DNA from: Sphingomonadaceae bacterium
GTDB lineage: Bacteria > Pseudomonadota > Alphaproteobacteria > Sphingomonadales > Sphingomonadaceae
NCBI GenBank assembly: GCA_947476425.1
Contig: CANJQJ010000020.1
Location: forward strand, 1 to 47,208
DNA length: 47,208 nucleotides
Reading direction: 5' to 3'
Numbering within the stretch: position 1 is the first letter of the stretch; every line of letters begins with the position of its first letter. The notes under the pieces were generated by a model that saw only the letters and a program-made list of their open reading frames with translations, did not search any database and had not been told where the DNA came from. Shown here one piece after another: positions 41,899 to 47,208 of the stretch. A program made the translations under genes and the position numbers.

Positions 41899-44520
41899 CT
41901 AAATCGCCTTGAGCTTGTAGATCAGCTCCAGCGCCTCGCGCGGCGTCAGGCTGTCGGGCTGGATCGCATCGACCGCCTCGCGCAGCGGATCAGTGGGCGC
42001 AGGTTCGGCCGCGATGGCGGCGGCGAAGAGCGGCAGGTCGTCGAGCCCGGCGGCCAGGCCTCCGGCGGCAGCGCGGCCGGCTTCGAGTTTCTTGAGAACG
42101 GCCGAGGCACGCGCGACGACTGGAGGCGGCAGGCCAGCGAGCTTGGCGACGGCGATCCCGTAGCTGCGATCGGCCGGGCCGTCGCTGACTTCGTGAAGCA
42201 GGACGAGATCGCCCTTCCACTCGCGAGCCCTGACATTGTGGAGCGAGAGGGCGTCGAGCCGTTCGGCGAGGCGCGTGAGCTCATGATAATGGGTTGCGAA
42301 CAGGCAGCGGCAGCGGTTCATGTCGTGGACCGCCTCCACGACCGCCCAGGCGATGGCGAGGCCGTCATAGGTCGACGTGCCGCGACCGACTTCGTCGAGG
42401 ATGACGAAGCTGCGCTCGGTCGCCTGCGCGAGGATCGCGGCGGTCTCGACCATCTCGACCATGAAGGTCGAACGACCGCGCGCGAGATTATCCGAAGCGC
42501 CGACGCGGCTGAACAGGCGATCGACCATTCCAATGCGCGCACGCGTCGCGGGGACGAAGCTGCCCGCCTGCGCGAGCACCGCGATCAGCGCGTTCTGGCG
42601 AAGGAAGGTCGATTTGCCGCCCATGTTGGGGCCGGTGACGAGCCAGAGGCGATGCCCGGGATCGAGCGAGAGGTCGTTTGCGACGAAGCGCTCGCCGATT
42701 GCCGAGACGGCCGCCTCGACGACGGGATGACGCCCGCCTTCGATCTCGACACAGGGTTCGTCGGCGATGCCGGGGCGGCACCAGCCGCCTTCGATCGCCC
42801 GCTCGGCAAGCGCGGCGGCGACATCGAGCCGGGCGAGTGAGTCGGCGGTTCGGGCAATCTCGGCGGCACGGACAAGCGCGGCGCTGGTCAGTTCCTCGAG
42901 GTGGGCGGCTTCGGCAGCGATTGCGTGCGCACCGGCCTGCGTGACGCGCAGCGCCTGTTCGTGCAGGTCGGCGGCGTTGAAGCGGACGACGCCGGCGAGT
43001 GTCTGGCGGTGGGTGAACCCCGACTCCGCTGCCATCAGCGGATCGGCGTGGCGCGCCGGGACCTCGACATGGAAGCCAAGCACATTGTTGTGGCGGATCT
43101 TCAGCGCGGCGATACCCGTGCGCTGGCGATATTGAGCTTCGAGCGCGGCGATCGCGCGGCGGCCGTCGCTTCCGGCGTGGCGCAGTTCATCGAGCGCTGC
43201 GTCATAGCCTTCAGCGATATAGCCACCATCGGACGCATCGATCGGGGGCGTCGGGACGAGCGCGCGCGCGAGCAGCTCGACGAGGGCGCCATGGCCGACC
43301 AGCGCGGGCAGCAGCTGGATCAGCAACGGCGGGGGAGCGTCGATCCGGCCGAGAATGTCGTGGAGCGAGTGGCTTTCGGCGAGACCGTCGCGAAGCATGC
43401 CAAGATCGCGCGGACTGCCACGGCCGGCGACGAGACGGCCGAGCGCGCGGCCGATATCGGGAAGCGCGCGCAGCCGGGCGCGCATTTTCTCGCGCAGGCC
43501 GCCGTCATCGAGGAACAGGCTGACGAGATCGAGGCGTGATTCAATTGCGCTGCGATCGCCCAGCGGGGCTGCGATATCGGCGGCGAGCAGGCGCGCGCCG
43601 GCGCCCGTTACTGTGCGATCGACCGAGTCGAGCAGGCTGCCCTTGCGCGTGCCAGCCGCGGTCTGGGTCAGTTCAAGGCTTTCGCGGGTCGCGGCGTCGA
43701 TCAGCATATGCTCGGCGCCGGCGCGCCGGCGGGGCGGCTGGAGAAATGGCAAATTGCCCTGACCGGCGCGGTCGAGATAGGCGAGCAGGCCACCGGTGGC
43801 GGCCAGTTCGGCGCGACCGAAGCCGCCGAAGCCGTCGAGCGTGGCGACGCCGAACAAGGCCTTGAGGCGGGTTTCAGCGCGCGCGCTGTCGAAACCTTCG
43901 CGCGGGCAGGGCCACGCCTCGTCGGGCGCGCCTGCCCAGCCTTCCGGAACGACCAGTTCGGCAGCGGCAAGCCGGGCGAGCTCGGCATCGAGTGCCGATG
44001 GATGAACCGCCACTATCTCGAAGCGTCCGGTCGAGATATCGGCTGCGGCGATGCCGATCTCACCACCGACCTCAGCAACTGCCACCAGCCAGTTGGTGGC
44101 TCGGGCATCGAGCAAGGCTTCCTCGGTGAGCGTGCCGGCCGTGACGACACGGACGATCCCGCGCGCGACCAGCGTCTTGGAGCCACTGCGCTTCTTCGCT
44201 TCGGCGGGTGATTCGGTCTGTTCCGCGATCGCGACGCGGTTGCCGCCCTTGATCAGGCGGGCGAGATAGGCCTCGGCGGCATGGACTGGCACGCCGCACA
44301 TCGGGATCGGTCGTCCGTCATGCTCGCCGCGCGCGGTGAGCGCGATATCAAGGCAGGCAGAGGCGATTCTGGCGTCGTCGAAGAAGAGCTCGAAGAAATC
44401 GCCCATGCGGTAGAAAAGCAGGCAATCCGGTGCCTGCGCCTTGAGCGCAAGATACTGCGCCATCATCGGCGTGGCGGTTTGCGGCTCGGTGGCGCGCGGA
44501 TCTGGCATTTTCCCCGTCAT
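41899..44520 (-). CDS. mutS: DNA mismatch repair protein MutS
   Basis: Recognises mismatches and recruits MutL. The start at ATG 44520 gives 873 residues; an ATG at 44508 with GGGGAAA just before it is an alternative, while longer frames (to 44655) are unconserved. The mismatch-binding motif is [17 protein letters not shown] (the FxE loop). Clamp and lever domains follow, then the ATPase with Walker [37 protein letters not shown]-type motifs, and Walker [17 protein letters not shown]. The HTH-like C-terminus ends [11 protein letters not shown]. Divergent from the malic enzyme gene. Confidence 0.97.
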   Translation of the reverse strand: MTGKMPDPRATEPQTATPMMAQYLALKAQAPDCLLFYRMGDFFELFFDDARIASACLDIALTARGEHDGRPIPMCGVPVHAAEAYLARLIKGGNRVAIAEQTESPAEAKKRSGSKTLVARGIVRVVTAGTLTEEALLDARATNWLVAVAEVGGEIGIAAADISTGRFEIVAVHPSALDAELARLAAAELVVPEGWAGAPDEAWPCPREGFDSARAETRLKALFGVATLDGFGGFGRAELAATGGLLAYLDRAGQGNLPFLQPPRRRAGAEHMLIDAATRESLELTQTAAGTRKGSLLDSVDRTVTGAGARLLAADIAAPLGDRSAIESRLDLVSLFLDDGGLREKMRARLRALPDIGRALGRLVAGRGSPRDLGMLRDGLAESHSLHDILGRIDAPPPLLIQLLPALVGHGALVELLARALVPTPPIDASDGGYIAEGYDAALDELRHAGSDGRRAIAALEAQYRQRTGIAALKIRHNNVLGFHVEVPARHADPLMAAESGFTHRQTLAGVVRFNAADLHEQALRVTQAGAHAIAAEAAHLEELTSAALVRAAEIARTADSLARLDVAAALAERAIEGGWCRPGIADEPCVEIEGGRHPVVEAAVSAIGERFVANDLSLDPGHRLWLVTGPNMGGKSTFLRQNALIAVLAQAGSFVPATRARIGMVDRLFSRVGASDNLARGRSTFMVEMVETAAILAQATERSFVILDEVGRGTSTYDGLAIAWAVVEAVHDMNRCRCLFATHYHELTRLAERLDALSLHNVRAREWKGDLVLLHEVSDGPADRSYGIAVAKLAGLPPPVVARASAVLKKLEAGRAAAGGLAAGLDDLPLFAAAIAAEPAPTDPLREAVDAIQPDSLTPREALELIYKLKAI

Positions 44521-44708
44521 CGGCTGCTGATAGCCGCTTGTCGCGCGCGCAGCCATGCCCCAAAGGGCAAGCGAGCTAGATGATGGCATCAGCCATCCGG
44601 ATTCGAGGTTTCTCCATACCCAGCGAAAGCTGCGGTCGAGATGCAGGGCTGGCATCGGGCCCCGCTTCAGGATCCGGACGACCGATGCCGATGTCAGGGG
44701 AAAAACGA

Positions 44709-46970
<2,262 letters not shown>

Positions 46971-47010
46971 TCAATTGAATTTATTGTGTTATATATGAAT
47001 TCCCCGTAAA

Positions 47011-47051
47011 CGGACGGCGGCGGCGCGGCATATGCTGCACAGAGCCGTCCG
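47011..47051 (+). terminator. Hairpin downstream of maeB
   Basis: An 8-bp stem (CGGACGGC 47011-47018, GCCGTCCG 47044-47051) encloses a 25-base loop that contains a near-palindrome around CATATG. There is no T-run, so Rho-independent termination is doubtful. The preceding 40 bases are AT-rich. Confidence 0.3.
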
Positions 47052-47064
47052 AAGGGGGTGATTA

Positions 47065-47208
47065 GAGCGGTTTTCGACCGCTCTGAATCGTAAGGGATTC
47101 CCAAGGGGCGGATTTTCTGATTCAGAATCCGTGCTGGTGAAGGAGGCCAGCATGGATGGGTCAGCCTTTATCGTTGGATTTGCGTGTCCGGCTTCTTGCG
47201 GCGATTGA
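47065..47208 (+). mobile_element. Left end of an IS630-family insertion sequence (partial)
   Basis: Immediately after a TA dinucleotide (47063-47064), the usual IS630 target duplication, begins a structured end: GAGCGG-n7-CCGCTC, then inverted TCTGAATC (47082-47089) and GATTCAGA (47119-47126), followed by the transposase start. The right end and second TA lie beyond the window, so the exact boundary is inferred. Confidence 0.6.
47156..47208 (+). CDS. IS630 family transposase, N-terminal fragment
   Basis: ATG 47156 opens the frame MGQPLSLDLRVRLLAAI, the characteristic N-terminus of IS630-type transposases (helix-turn-helix domain), and runs off the window after 17 codons. A GAAGGAGG ribosome site lies a few bases upstream. 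The alternative ATG at 47152 gives an 18-residue frame that stops at the window end and has no family match. Confidence 0.7.
   Translation, partial: MGQPLSLDLRVRLLAAI

Overview
The window looks like a chromosomal segment of a high-GC alphaproteobacterium of the Sphingomonadaceae (Sphingomonas or a close relative). The evidence is the gene content and protein style: a MucR/Ros-type regulator, an HWE histidine kinase, PhaR, a TonB-dependent receptor beside a TPR-sulfotransferase, BtuB-type cobalamin uptake, and hairpin-rich dispersed repeats (CGTCATCCCGG and CCCTCCCT types) of the kind common in sphingomonads. This rests on recognition by eye, not on a database search. Gene density is high, with many ATGA/GTGA overlaps.

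Layout. 1-2.3 kb: a phytase-like esterase with a damaged 5' end, rpmB, a small anchored repeat protein and tadA. 2.4-6.9 kb (minus): radA, cvpA, an IscU-like scaffold, a Kef-type cation/proton antiporter and a DUF423 protein, tightly packed. 7.0-10.3 kb: a two-gene NHEJ operon (ku, ligD). 10.4-15.3 kb: a four-gene tripartite efflux operon (outer-membrane factor, MacA-like adaptor, MacB-like ATPase and permease). 15.5-20.2 kb: an HWE hybrid kinase, then polyhydroxyalkanoate (PHA) metabolism (thiolase, PhaC-like alpha/beta hydrolase, PhaR, a 58-aa membrane protein). 20.2-20.7 kb: an XRE repressor divergent from a 52-aa ORF around a perfect palindrome. 20.8-23.6 kb: a lone CpaF ATPase, a DMT transporter and a small membrane protein. 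23.8-28.0 kb: a flagellar piece (receiver-less sigma-54 activator, fliS, fliD with a good sigma-28-type promoter) and a MucR-like regulator whose zinc ligands are mostly lost.

28.1-32.9 kb (minus): a complete cobalamin uptake operon, riboswitch-btuB-btuF-btuC-btuD. 32.9-37.6 kb: a BetI-like TetR regulator divergent from a Rieske oxygenase overlapping a PYROXD2-like FAD oxidoreductase, followed by a convergent APC amine/amino-acid permease. This is the best candidate for an uncharacterised catabolic system. 37.7-41.8 kb: a TPR-sulfotransferase and a large TonB-dependent receptor. 41.9-47.0 kb: mutS divergent from a MaeB-type malic enzyme. At 47.07 kb an IS630-family element begins and runs off the window.

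Dispersed hairpin repeats sit at gene ends and in several places supply coding sequence: the stop codons of tadA and btuD and a roughly 65-residue tail on the outer-membrane efflux protein. Two small genes (20047-20223 and 20542-20700) are below usual length cut-offs but look genuine.
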